This document shows positions 1 to 8,024 of a stretch of DNA of 64,000 nt, piece by piece (positions within the stretch are counted from its first letter, which is position 1; each line of letters begins with the position of its first letter). Position numbers and translations under genes: made by a program. Under the pieces are notes generated by a model that did not search any database, was not told the origin of the DNA, and saw only the letters and a program-made list of their open reading frames with translations. This DNA comes from Cyclobacteriaceae bacterium (lineage in GTDB: Bacteria; Bacteroidota; Bacteroidia; Cytophagales; Cyclobacteriaceae): the NCBI GenBank assembly GCA_022842845.1, contig JALHOT010000002.1, forward strand, positions 1 to 64,000, in the 5' to 3' direction.

Positions 1-33
1 GCCCTGCCCGTATTTAACAGATATTTTTTGTGC

Positions 34-447
34 TTATACTTCATTAAAAAAAGGCGCAAGGAGTTTGGTCATTGCCTCTGGCGCCCGGCAAGGCTTGTTC
101 GTTTTCATGTCGATAAACACCAACTGCGTTTCTCCCTCATTAATTAATTTCTTTTGTTCGTTGAAAATCTCATAGTAGAAACGGATGCGAACGCCCGGCA
201 ATTCTTTAATGGTTGTGCGCAAGGTCAGTAACTCGTCATAAAGAGCCGGAGCTTTGTACCGGGTGCTATGCTCTACTACAGGCATCATCACTCCCATGGC
301 CTCCAGTTCTCTATAGGTGAGCCCTAGTTGCCGCAAACTTTCGACCCTGGCTACTTCATAATACATGGCATAGTTGCCATAGTACACGTAGCCCATTTGA
401 TCTGTTTCTGCGTAGCGCACACGAACTGTTGTTTCGGAAATATACAT
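34..447 (-). CDS. Acyl-CoA thioesterase, YbgC/FadM hotdog family
   Basis: A 137-residue single-domain hotdog thioesterase that should hydrolyse acyl-CoA or acyl-ACP thioesters in the cytoplasm. The N-terminus carries the family signature R-Y-A-E-T-D-Q-M-G-Y-V-Y-Y-G-N-Y, with D16 in the position of the catalytic aspartate of 4-hydroxybenzoyl-CoA thioesterase. Length is normal for the family. Its ATG shares one base with the stop of mltG (TAATG), so the two are translationally coupled. Substrate cannot be read from the sequence. In proteobacteria YbgC sits with tol-pal; no tol-pal genes are visible here. Confidence 0.88.
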   Translation of the reverse strand: MYISETTVRVRYAETDQMGYVYYGNYAMYYEVARVESLRQLGLTYRELEAMGVMMPVVEHSTRYKAPALYDELLTLRTTIKELPGVRIRFYYEIFNEQKKLINEGETQLVFIDMKTNKPCRAPEAMTKLLAPFFNEV

Positions 448-1508
448 TATTTCTTATCGCTGGCCGCGCGCAGCTTTTTACCCTTTTCTATTTCGATTTC
501 CAGTGCTCGCTGATAGCGGTTGGCGTTATTGATTTGCTGCCGATAATTGTCAGTAAAATTATGATAGCCGGAGAAATCTTCTTTGGCACACATGTATAAG
601 TAGTTGCTTTCTTTAAAATCAAGCACTGCATCTACGCAGTTTACTCTGGGCATATTAATGGGGCCCGGAGGCAACCCTGCATACTTATAAGTGTTGTATG
701 GAGAATCGATTTCTTTGTGCTCATTTAGCACCCGCTTTAAAGAAAAATCGCCCGATGCAAAAACCAATGTCGGATCTGCCTGAAGGGGCATACCTTGTTT
801 CAATCTGTTGATGTACAAACCTGCAATGGTTGGGGCTTCATCTTGTTTTACTGTTTCTGCCTGCACAATAGAAGCCAAAATAGAAATCTCTACCTCAGTC
901 AACCCCAACTTTTGGGCTTTTATTTTACGCTCATCATTCCAAAACTTGGTGTACTCATTATGCATGCGTTCCATCAGAGCATCAGGAGAAATATTATAAT
1001 ACACCTCATAAGTGTTGGGGATAAACATGCACATCAGGTTGTCTTTATTAAAGCCGTATGGATTGTTCATAGCGAATTTTACCGCAGCTGCCTCAAACTC
1101 ATCTGGTCGCATCCCCAGGTTATCTGTGATTTTTTCACTGAGATCTTTGAGCAGGCGTACGTTATTGAAAGTAATGCGAACAGGTTCTTGCTTACCTAAA
1201 CGCAGCAATTGGATGGCCTGCAGATTGGTCATATTGGCTTTAATGACAAATCTTCCTGATTTAACCTTTTGATCGTAATCCATCAGGCGGGCCAGAAAAG
1301 CAAAGGACATCAAATCCTGCACATAGTCGCCCTCGTGCAATTGCCTTTGCACAGTTTTAAAGGTAGCATCGTTTGGAATTATCAGGAGGCGGTCTTCTTT
1401 CCCCACTAAAAAATTAGGGGTGTACACGATCTGGTAGGTATAAAAACCAAACGAGATCAGGAGCATGGAAAATAAAAGAAAGAAAATAAGCTTCTTCTCA
1501 GGCTTCAT
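447..1508 (-). CDS. mltG: Endolytic murein transglycosylase MltG (YceG-like)
   Basis: Inner-membrane lytic transglycosylase that cleaves nascent glycan strands and is thought to set their length. One N-terminal membrane anchor (about residues 7-28) precedes a LysM-like region and the YceG catalytic domain. The catalytic glutamate is E218 in ILASIVQAET, the same number as in E. coli, followed by the conserved AGLYINRL and PLQADPT segments. 353 residues is typical. It is first of a two-gene unit with the thioesterase downstream. No clear promoter was found in the 192-base divergent gap to the next gene. Confidence 0.93.
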   Translation of the reverse strand: MKPEKKLIFFLLFSMLLISFGFYTYQIVYTPNFLVGKEDRLLIIPNDATFKTVQRQLHEGDYVQDLMSFAFLARLMDYDQKVKSGRFVIKANMTNLQAIQLLRLGKQEPVRITFNNVRLLKDLSEKITDNLGMRPDEFEAAAVKFAMNNPYGFNKDNLMCMFIPNTYEVYYNISPDALMERMHNEYTKFWNDERKIKAQKLGLTEVEISILASIVQAETVKQDEAPTIAGLYINRLKQGMPLQADPTLVFASGDFSLKRVLNEHKEIDSPYNTYKYAGLPPGPINMPRVNCVDAVLDFKESNYLYMCAKEDFSGYHNFTDNYRQQINNANRYQRALEIEIEKGKKLRAASDKK

Positions 1509-1700
1509 AAAAGTAATTGAGGTTCAAAAATACACAAGTAGGACTACTCTTCGAAACAACTTTATTAAACGATCTTGTTCACAACATGTTCGGATACGAA
1601 GCGACTTGGGTAATATGGGCTGCCCGCTTTTAGATTTCCTATTAATTGCACTACCTTAGATGATCGAGATTTGATTGTATTGAAAGTATCCGCATAGCTT

Positions 1701-2090
1701 ATGGCTGTCTTTAAAAAACTATTGCGTTGGTCATTAACCCTGTTTGTGTTGGGATTTACCGCTTTGTACTCTTTTTATTATTTCGCGATTTATGAGGAGG
1801 GCGTCATGGCAGGTCGGGTTCTGAGCATTACCCAGAGAGGTATGATTTTCAAAACCCATGAAGGGAAACTCAGTGTTGAATCTTTTGGGTCACTAAAAGG
1901 GGTTAGTCCTATTGCCGAAACACGTGATTTCTCTGTAGAAAGTAATGAGACGGCAGTTATTAAGGATCTGGAAAAAGTGGCCGCCAGTGGTGACAGGGTT
2001 AACTTACGCTTTATCAGAAGATACAGGGCCTTCCCTTGGCGGGGAGAGACCAAATATTTTGTTGTTGGCGTAGAGCAAACCACTCGTTGA
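1701..2090 (+). CDS. Small membrane-anchored protein of unknown function
   Basis: I do not recognise a named domain. A single hydrophobic segment at about residues 8-30 anchors a roughly 100-residue, probably extracytoplasmic domain containing G-R-V-L-S-I-T-Q-R-G and ending in a basic, aromatic stretch (RFIRRYRAFPWRGE, then KYFVVGVEQ). The pattern of short beta strands suggests a small beta domain. It lies divergent from mltG and 38 bases before the membrane sensor gene, so it may share a transcript with it. It reads like a conserved Bacteroidota hypothetical, but function is open. Confidence 0.7.
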   Translation: MAVFKKLLRWSLTLFVLGFTALYSFYYFAIYEEGVMAGRVLSITQRGMIFKTHEGKLSVESFGSLKGVSPIAETRDFSVESNETAVIKDLEKVAASGDRVNLRFIRRYRAFPWRGETKYFVVGVEQTTR

Positions 2091-2128
2091 TTCAATAGCA
2101 GTCTTTAGCACTCCGTCCGGTACCTGAT

Positions 2129-3073
2129 ATGGATACAAAGAAATTCTTTACAGAACATCCCTGGCTGCGAGAGTTAGCCTACTTATGCCTGTTCGGATTT
2201 CTGTCAGCTCTCATGGGCCTTGTGGAGTTTCAGATACCGGGTCTGAGCGGAACAGCCACTGATCTCCGTGAAATACCTATTCTGATTAGCTTCGTCTACT
2301 TACGAAGTCCTTTATCACTTTTCGGCATTATTGGCATTTCTGCCTTAAGCATGGCCGAAGGGGGGGCCTATACATCATATCTATTAATGCACGTGCCGGC
2401 TAGTATTATAGTTTGGTTTATTTATCAAAAAATTAAAAGTCTCTCATTTTCAAATGTACAACTGGCAATCTTTTGGTGCCTAGTTACCCTTCTCTACTAC
2501 GCCCTTATAGTACCTACCTATATTTATACAGAAAGAATTTTGTTGAACAATCCTCTTCCCGTTAAAACATCATTTGTTGCCTTATTCTACTCTTTGCGGT
2601 TTGAAATAATCACCAGCGCTTTGGTTTCGGCTTTATACATTATCCAACATAATGTCAGAAATCAACTGCGTGAACATCAGATAAATCTTGAAAACACTAT
2701 CAAGCAAAGAACCTTACAATTAACAGAGAGTAACCAGCAACTCCTTACATTAAATGAAGAGCTCACTGCCTCCCATGAAGAAGTACGCTCCTTGAATGAC
2801 AACCTGGAAAAGCTCGTACAAGACAGAACAGAGAAGATAAACCTGCAATTAAAGCAATTGGAAAAGTACGCCCACATGAATTCGCATGAAGTGCGTGGCC
2901 CTCTGGCCAGGGTAATAGGCTTAGTTGGCTTAATAAAAATTGATAAGCAAAATGGAGCTGACCCTGTTATAGTTAACAAAATTGAGGTAGCAGCAGAAGA
3001 GTTAGATCAAGTGGTTAAAAAAATGAATTTACTGTTAGTGGAGGAAGTGATTAGAAAAAGAGTTAATGATTAA
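2129..3073 (+). CDS. Multi-pass membrane sensor with a DHp-only histidine kinase end
   Basis: About five to six transmembrane segments fill residues 15-175, followed by a long coiled coil (about 176-246) and a histidine-kinase dimerisation helix pair. The H-box reads N-S-H-E-V-R-G-P-L-A-R-V-I-G-L, with the phospho-acceptor candidate at H253. The protein ends at residue 314, right after the second helix, so the ATP-binding HATPase domain with its N, G1 and G2 boxes is absent. No frameshifted HATPase remnant was seen downstream. It cannot autophosphorylate alone; it might be phosphorylated in trans or act as a scaffold. DHp-only proteins do occur in Bacteroidota, so this may be a real family rather than a truncation. 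Confidence 0.75.
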   Translation: MDTKKFFTEHPWLRELAYLCLFGFLSALMGLVEFQIPGLSGTATDLREIPILISFVYLRSPLSLFGIIGISALSMAEGGAYTSYLLMHVPASIIVWFIYQKIKSLSFSNVQLAIFWCLVTLLYYALIVPTYIYTERILLNNPLPVKTSFVALFYSLRFEIITSALVSALYIIQHNVRNQLREHQINLENTIKQRTLQLTESNQQLLTLNEELTASHEEVRSLNDNLEKLVQDRTEKINLQLKQLEKYAHMNSHEVRGPLARVIGLVGLIKIDKQNGADPVIVNKIEVAAEELDQVVKKMNLLLVEEVIRKRVND

Positions 3074-3100
3074 GAACATTTTAATCCAACAGAATCTCCC

Positions 3101-3796
3101 ATGAAACAATCTCTTTTACTAAAGAAAATCAAAAAAAAAATTGAGACGCTAAATCCGGAAGTTATAATAAAAAACAGCCTAGTTGGCTATGCTTTTAAGG
3201 CTAATTATCAATCAAAATATTCGAAACAATACTATGAATCTGCTACACAAAAGTATCGTGATGGCTCTTACATAGAAAAAATTCTAACACTCGGAGAAGA
3301 TTTTTCTCAGCTGGAAACGAAACAAGAGATAACCTATAAAGGATTAGCTTTTGGTGCTAGTAAAAAAGAAGCACAAAAAAAATTAGGCGACCCTATTGCA
3401 GAGTACACTTTTAGCCATACACCTGATTATGTTGTATTTTTCTATAAATTTGTTTTAGGTCCATATAAAACAAAAGCCGAAATTCATTTTTATAAAGACA
3501 AATTAGTTCTAGGCATTTACTTTTTTGACGCTAAACAAAAGGTTACTCTCATCGCTCAATCGCTCTCAAAAAAATATAACTCGGGCAACAGCTTTAAGCA
3601 ATTTAGCAACCTATGCCTGATTGATAGTAATAAAAACACATTGTTAGTCACTCATCACAATTTTGATCTTTGCTTGTTTTATGTTTGCCGAAAAACTCCG
3701 ATTTTAGCTCAAGCTGTACAGCAATTAAAAAATAAAATAAAAAGTGAAGCAACAAGAGAAAAATTTTATCTAAGAAAAATAGAAGAAGATATTTAA
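3101..3796 (+). CDS. AT-rich orphan protein of unknown function
   Basis: A 231-residue, lysine-rich protein with no recognisable motif, signal peptide or membrane segment. The middle (about residues 85-165) alternates short beta strands with a YKGLAFGASKKEAQKKLGDP stretch, which resembles small domains in which a helix starts with G-x-S-x-x-E, but this is weak. Base composition is clearly more AT-rich than the neighbours, with runs of A and codons such as AAA and ATA, suggesting recent acquisition. It follows the sensor gene by 27 bases and overlaps the convergent hemolysin III gene by four bases. Confidence 0.65.
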   Translation: MKQSLLLKKIKKKIETLNPEVIIKNSLVGYAFKANYQSKYSKQYYESATQKYRDGSYIEKILTLGEDFSQLETKQEITYKGLAFGASKKEAQKKLGDPIAEYTFSHTPDYVVFFYKFVLGPYKTKAEIHFYKDKLVLGIYFFDAKQKVTLIAQSLSKKYNSGNSFKQFSNLCLIDSNKNTLLVTHHNFDLCLFYVCRKTPILAQAVQQLKNKIKSEATREKFYLRKIEEDI

Positions 3797-4440
3797 GAAA
3801 TGTGTAACAAATTCAATACAGCAAAAAAGTGTAATACGCTCCCGCCCAAAACGAATAAGTGCCACACGCTGTGATTGTACTTTACCTGATCTCGCAAAAA
3901 GAAAATAGTGCCCAACGTATAGGATACACCTCCTGTTACTAGAAAAACAAAACTTGTAAACGATATCGCTTCGTATAAAGGTTTGATAGCAATGATGATT
4001 ACCCAACCCATCAGCACGTAAAGAATTGTTGAAAGTCGCACGTGACTGCCCACCGAAATTGATTTTACTATAGCCCCTAACACGGCACAGGTCCACACAA
4101 TCCCCAAAACAGTCCAGCCAATCCAACCGCGCAAAGCGGTTAAACAGAATGGAGTATAAGTGCCTGCTATCAGCAGGTAAATGGAAATATGATCGAACTT
4201 ATGAAATAAGCCTCGTGCCCTGGTAAAAGTAAGGCTGTGATAAAGTGTTGAGGCAAAATAAAGCAGCACCAGTGTTGCTCCAAAAATGGAAAAGCTCACT
4301 ACATGCCAAACCGTTCCCTTGGTTGCGGCCACAATAACCAATACCACAAGGGCTGCTATGGAGAGTAAAGCCCCTATACCATGCGTGATGGCATTGGCCA
4401 CCTCTTCCTTAACACTCGTTTGCTTATTGTCCTTTGTCAT
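3793..4440 (-). CDS. Hemolysin III / PAQR family membrane protein
   Basis: A seven-helix inner-membrane protein of the hemolysin III (YqfA/PAQR) family. Diagnostic features are N-A-I-T-H-G at the start of helix 1, S-T-L-Y-H-S-L, F-H-K-F-D-H-I-S-I-Y-L-L-I-A-G-T-Y-T-P, and a late V-W-H-L-F-V-x-x-x-x-x-L-H-F; the His and Asp residues match the zinc site of adiponectin receptors. I place the start at the ATG at 4440 (MTKDNKQ) because the longer frame to 4473 would overlap era and adds an unconserved leader. It lies 16 bases after era and is probably co-transcribed. The hemolysin label is historical; the function in bacteria is uncertain. Confidence 0.87.
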   Translation of the reverse strand: MTKDNKQTSVKEEVANAITHGIGALLSIAALVVLVIVAATKGTVWHVVSFSIFGATLVLLYFASTLYHSLTFTRARGLFHKFDHISIYLLIAGTYTPFCLTALRGWIGWTVLGIVWTCAVLGAIVKSISVGSHVRLSTILYVLMGWVIIIAIKPLYEAISFTSFVFLVTGGVSYTLGTIFFLRDQVKYNHSVWHLFVLGGSVLHFFAVLNLLHIS

Positions 4441-4456
4441 CTCGATCACTAACCCG

Positions 4457-5341
4457 CTATTCCAGGTAACCAAATTGCTTCAACTTGAAACGTTCCTTGC
4501 GCCAGTTATCTGCCACTTTCACATGGGTTTCTAAATGTATTTTCTTGCGGAAGAATGATTCCATATCCTTGCGAGCTTCCATACCCACTTTTTTAAGTGA
4601 GCTACCACCTCTTCCAATTAATATTCCTTTCTGCGAGTCGCGCTCAACATATATTTGCGCCCTTACCCGGATAATATCTTCTGCTTCCTTGAACGATTCA
4701 ATCACCACTTCAGCACTGTAGGGTATTTCTTGTTCATAGTTATAAAATATTTTTTCGCGAATAATCTCAGCAGCAAAAAAACGCTCCGAACGATCCGTTA
4801 AGTCATCCTGCGGAAAGTAGGGAGGATGGTTTGGCAAGGCCTGTTGCACTTGGGGGAGAATCTTATCGATGTTTTTCTTTTTGGCCGCACTCACGGCAAT
4901 GGCTTGCTGCACATGGGTGAACTTAGTCTTCCAAAATTCAATTTTCTCTTCAACGGACTCATCCTTTTTGGCGAGATCTATTTTATTCAAGATCAACACA
5001 ACCGGACATTTTACTTTATTAACCCTGTCGATCATGTAATCCTCAATTACATCGTCCCAGGCAATTACAAGCAATACAAGGTCTGCATCTTCCAACGATA
5101 CTTTTACAAAATTCATCATGGCTTCGTGCAGGGCATACTTTGGCTCGAGCATTCCCGGAGTATCGCTATAGACTATTTGCATTTCGGGGGTATTAATCAT
5201 ACCCATAATACGATGGCGTGTCGTTTGTGCTTTCGGTGTAACAATCGATAGCTGTTCGCCCACCAGTAAATTCATTAAGGTAGATTTACCCGCATTGGGT
5301 TTACCAATAATGCTTACAAAACCTGCTTTAAATTCTGCCAT
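4457..5341 (-). CDS. era: GTPase Era
   Basis: Essential GTPase that binds the 3' end of 16S rRNA during 30S assembly. The P-loop GKPNAGKS is at residues 13-20, switch-II D-T-P-G at 60-63 and N-K-I-D at 119-122. The C-terminal KH domain contains G-R-G-G-S-S-L-K-K. 294 residues is the normal length. The hemolysin III gene follows by 16 bases. On the other side, the initiator tRNA and der point away, grouping two ribosome-assembly GTPases with tRNA-fMet. Confidence 0.97.
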   Translation of the reverse strand: MAEFKAGFVSIIGKPNAGKSTLMNLLVGEQLSIVTPKAQTTRHRIMGMINTPEMQIVYSDTPGMLEPKYALHEAMMNFVKVSLEDADLVLLVIAWDDVIEDYMIDRVNKVKCPVVLILNKIDLAKKDESVEEKIEFWKTKFTHVQQAIAVSAAKKKNIDKILPQVQQALPNHPPYFPQDDLTDRSERFFAAEIIREKIFYNYEQEIPYSAEVVIESFKEAEDIIRVRAQIYVERDSQKGILIGRGGSSLKKVGMEARKDMESFFRKKIHLETHVKVADNWRKERFKLKQFGYLE

Positions 5342-5445
5342 GAAGTGTTTTTAACAATGATAATTTGCCAAAAGTGAGAATGAGTTTGTCCTTTACGCTT
5401 TGCTAAAACAAAACCATTTTTTACAAGGCAAAACAAAGGTACGAT

Positions 5446-5476
5446 TTGTTTTTGTGGGCTTATCGTTCTACTTTTG
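5446..5476 (+). promoter_or_regulatory. Promoter of the initiator tRNA gene
   Basis: A -33 TTG (5446-5448) and a perfect Bacteroidota -7 element TACTTTTG (5469-5476), separated by 20 bases. It ends ten bases before the mature tRNA 5' end, the expected place for a tRNA promoter. Confidence 0.7.
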
Positions 5477-5486
5477 TGCCACACAT

Positions 5487-5559
<73 letters not shown>

Positions 5560-5566
5560 CTCGATT

Positions 5567-5598
5567 AAGAGAGCGATATTTCGGTATCGCTCTTTTCA
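5567..5598 (+). terminator. Terminator after tRNA-fMet
   Basis: Stem 5567-5578 with 5585-5596 (core GAGCGATA/TATCGCTC), loop TTTCGG, with the T-rich end TCTTTT. It starts eight bases after the tRNA. Confidence 0.8.
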
Positions 5599-5601
5599 TT
5601 T

Positions 5602-5630
5602 TGTCAGGCTTCGACAAACTCAGCCTGGCA
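5602..5630. repeat. REP-like palindrome
   Basis: Nine-base arms 5602-5610 and 5622-5630 (TGTCAGGCT/AGCCTGGCA, one wobble) around the loop TCGACAAACTC. The core resembles the CTTCGACAAGCTCAG palindrome that is scattered through many bacterial genomes. Only one copy was noticed in this window. Confidence 0.45.
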
Positions 5631-5682
5631 GCGGTTTTAGACCGAATGGTTAGCAGGCTTCTTCAAAACATTAAATTATCTC

Positions 5683-6993
5683 ATGGCAAATATCGTTGCA
5701 ATCGTAGGTCGCCCCAATGTGGGCAAATCCACATTTTTCAATAGACTTATTGAAAAAAGGGAGGCCATCATGGATGATGTTTCGGGGGTTACCCGCGATC
5801 GCCATTATGGCTATGCTGAGTGGACTGGCCATTTTTTTACCGTGATTGATACGGGAGGTTACGTTACCGGATCGGAAGACAAATTCGAATCGCAGATTCG
5901 CAAGCAAGTAAAACTGGCTATTGATGAAGCATCGGCCATTATTTTCTTAGTAGACATCCGCGATGGTGTTACTGGCATGGATAAAGACTTTGCCAATGTG
6001 CTCCGCACCACCAAAAAACCTCTTTTTATTGCAGCTAATAAAACCGACACGCCTGATAAAACAATCATGGCTTCTGAGTTTTACGAACTTGGTTTAGAGG
6101 CTGAAATTTACCCCGTATCTGCCGAGAATGGCAGTGGTACTGGTGAGCTCTTGGATGACCTTGTTAAAACCTTCGAAAGCCCGGGGGTAGAAGACCCTAA
6201 TGCAGGCATTCCAAGAATTGCCATATTGGGTAGGCCTAACGTTGGTAAGTCTTCATTGTTGAATGCCCTTTTGGGAGAAGAAAGAAGTATTGTTACTGAT
6301 GAGGCTGGCACCACCCGCGACTCCATACACTCTCACTATAAAATGTATGGGAAGCATTTTATCCTGACCGATACAGCCGGTATCCGCAAAAAGGGGAAGG
6401 TTAAAGAAGACATAGAGTTTTATTCGGTGCTAAGGTCATTGCGGGCCTTAGAAGAATCTGACGTGGTAATTATTGTGATCGATGCCCAGCAGGGTATGGA
6501 ATCGCAGGATGTAACCCTGATCAGCCTGGCCGAACGCCAGGGCAAGGGTATCGTTATTATGGTCAACAAGTGGGATCTTATCGAAAAGGACTCTAAAACT
6601 TCGGAAAAATTTAAGAAGGATATGATGGAGCGCCTGGCGCCCATCGACTACATACCCATGATTTTTGCCTCCGTTTTGGAGAAGCAGCGCATTTTTCAGG
6701 TGGTAGAGAAGGCTATGCAGGTATACGAAAACAAAAGCAAGAAAATCCCTACCAGCAAGCTAAACGACATTATGTTGAAGGAAATCCAGCATAACCCCCC
6801 GGCTTCTGTTCGGGGAAAATTTGTTCAGATAAAGTACGTTACCCAGGTAAATGCCCGATATCCATCGTTTGCATTCTTTACCAACATGCCTCAGTTCATT
6901 CAGGAGTCGTATGAGCGTTTTCTCGAAAACAAGATTCGCGACCACTTCGATTTTGAGGGAGTACCGGTAAGGTTAATTTTCAAGAAAAAATAA
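5683..6993 (+). CDS. der: Tandem-domain GTPase Der (EngA)
   Basis: Ribosome-assembly GTPase acting on the 50S subunit. Two G domains are present, with P-loops GRPNVGKS at residues 9-16 and 183-190, each followed by its D-T-G-G or D-T-A-G switch and N-K-x-D motif (NKTD about 119, NKWD in the second domain). A C-terminal KH-like domain completes 436 residues, the usual length. The ATG at 5683 gives the conserved MANIVAIVGRPN start. Transcribed alone downstream of the tRNA terminator; no good promoter match was seen in the short gap. Confidence 0.97.
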   Translation: MANIVAIVGRPNVGKSTFFNRLIEKREAIMDDVSGVTRDRHYGYAEWTGHFFTVIDTGGYVTGSEDKFESQIRKQVKLAIDEASAIIFLVDIRDGVTGMDKDFANVLRTTKKPLFIAANKTDTPDKTIMASEFYELGLEAEIYPVSAENGSGTGELLDDLVKTFESPGVEDPNAGIPRIAILGRPNVGKSSLLNALLGEERSIVTDEAGTTRDSIHSHYKMYGKHFILTDTAGIRKKGKVKEDIEFYSVLRSLRALEESDVVIIVIDAQQGMESQDVTLISLAERQGKGIVIMVNKWDLIEKDSKTSEKFKKDMMERLAPIDYIPMIFASVLEKQRIFQVVEKAMQVYENKSKKIPTSKLNDIMLKEIQHNPPASVRGKFVQIKYVTQVNARYPSFAFFTNMPQFIQESYERFLENKIRDHFDFEGVPVRLIFKKK

Positions 6994-7007
6994 TTTGTGC
7001 CAATCTC

Positions 7008-7040
7008 TTGCAAAGTTCTTTCAATAAAGACTTATCTTTG
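7008..7040 (+). promoter_or_regulatory. Promoter of the heptad-repeat lipoprotein gene
   Basis: TTG at 7008-7010 and perfect -7 TATCTTTG at 7033-7040, spacer 22. Transcription should start near 7047, giving a leader of about 20 bases before the ATG at 7066. Confidence 0.7.
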
Positions 7041-7065
7041 CGCCACATTTAAATACCTGTAAACT

Positions 7066-7257
7066 ATGAAAAAAGTATTCGCACTTGTAGCTGTAGCAGC
7101 TTTCGCAGTTGCTTTCACAGCTTGTGGTGGAAAGAAGGTTGAAGAAGCTGCTGCTGCTGTAGATTCTACTGCTGCTGCTGTTGTTGATTCAGCTGCTACT
7201 GTAGTTGACTCTGCTGCTGCTGTTGTTGATTCAGCTGCTGCTGTTGTAGCTCAGTAA
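7066..7257 (+). CDS. Small Lpp-like lipoprotein made of alanine-rich heptads
   Basis: A 63-residue precursor. The signal sequence ends in a lipobox (F-T-A-C), giving a 44-residue mature lipoprotein with lipidated C20. After the short charged stretch G-G-K-K-V-E-E, the rest is heptads of the form A-A-A-V-V-D-S. At DNA level these are four in-frame 21-base units (7171-7191, 7192-7212, 7213-7233, 7234-7254) plus a degenerate first one. A seven-residue period with small aliphatic residues predicts an amphipathic helix that could form an alanine-type coiled coil, in the manner of Braun lipoprotein, but there is no C-terminal lysine for peptidoglycan attachment. It has its own strong promoter and terminator, so abundant expression is likely. 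The role is inferred only. Confidence 0.8.
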   Translation: MKKVFALVAVAAFAVAFTACGGKKVEEAAAAVDSTAAAVVDSAATVVDSAAAVVDSAAAVVAQ

Positions 7258-7285
7258 TCGATCGATATTCGATTGCATTCCCGGG

Positions 7286-7316
7286 AAGGCTTTAGAATTC
7301 TAAAGCCTTTTTTATT
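7286..7316 (+). terminator. Terminator after the heptad-repeat lipoprotein
   Basis: Perfect 24-base palindrome 7286-7309 (arm AAGGCTTTAGAA) running into a T tract at 7308-7313. Confidence 0.88.
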
Positions 7317-7345
7317 TCCCTAACACTTGTTTTATTTGGCAAATC

Positions 7346-7984
7346 ATGCCAATCGCCAACGATTATGAAAGCGTCAAGGCCGTGCTGGTCCAACACCTAC
7401 CCCAGCCATCCGTTGCCTATGCACAGCTTCTCTGGCAGCAGAGCCCCTTCAAACTAAAGCTTACCAAAAGCAGGCAAAGCAAAGTGGGCGACTTCTCCTG
7501 CAAGCACAATTCACCCCACTTACAAATAAGCCTCAATCACGACCTTAACCCTTACCTCTTTCTCCTAACATACGTTCATGAGGTGGCGCACTTACGGGTG
7601 TACCTCACCTATGGTAGAAAAGCAGAAGCCCATGGGCTTGAATGGAAAAATTCTTTTAAGCAATTACTGGCCCCCCTGCTTCACGAAAGCATTTTTCCGG
7701 CCGACATACTCATGGAGTTACAAAGGCACATGGTTAATCCTAAGGCCAGCTCATTTGCCGATATAGCCTTAACCAAAACATTGCGTGCTTATGATACTAA
7801 CAGACCCAGTATGGCTTTGCTCTCAGCAATACCAGAAGGCAGTATTTTTAAACTGCAGGGCCGCTATTTTAAAAAGGGAAAATTGCGTAGAACACGGGTT
7901 TTGTGTTTGGAAATGAGAAGCAAAAGAAACTACCTGGTGCCTATGGAAGCTGAGGTGAGCGATGTGCAATTGGCCTTGTTGTAA
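7346..7984 (+). CDS. SprT-like zinc metalloprotease-fold protein
   Basis: A 212-residue protein with an HEVAH zinc motif (H78, E79, H82) and a probable third ligand H96 in E-A-H-G-L-E-W, the arrangement of SprT/Spartan domains. SprT-family proteins in eukaryotes cleave DNA-protein crosslinks; the bacterial role is unknown. The C-terminal third has a short beta-rich region (about residues 150-212) of the kind often found as a zinc or beta extension, but the usual CxxC pair is not visible. No signal peptide, so cytoplasmic. It is convergent with the next gene. Confidence 0.8.
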   Translation: MPIANDYESVKAVLVQHLPQPSVAYAQLLWQQSPFKLKLTKSRQSKVGDFSCKHNSPHLQISLNHDLNPYLFLLTYVHEVAHLRVYLTYGRKAEAHGLEWKNSFKQLLAPLLHESIFPADILMELQRHMVNPKASSFADIALTKTLRAYDTNRPSMALLSAIPEGSIFKLQGRYFKKGKLRRTRVLCLEMRSKRNYLVPMEAEVSDVQLALL

Positions 7985-8024
7985 AAGTCGAGGCTCGAAG
8001 CTGGAGGTAGTGTCAGTCAGCACA

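Noticed and set aside
3793-4440. Haemolytic toxin
   Set aside because: The hemolysin III label is historical; the sequence is a PAQR-type membrane protein without evidence of toxicity.
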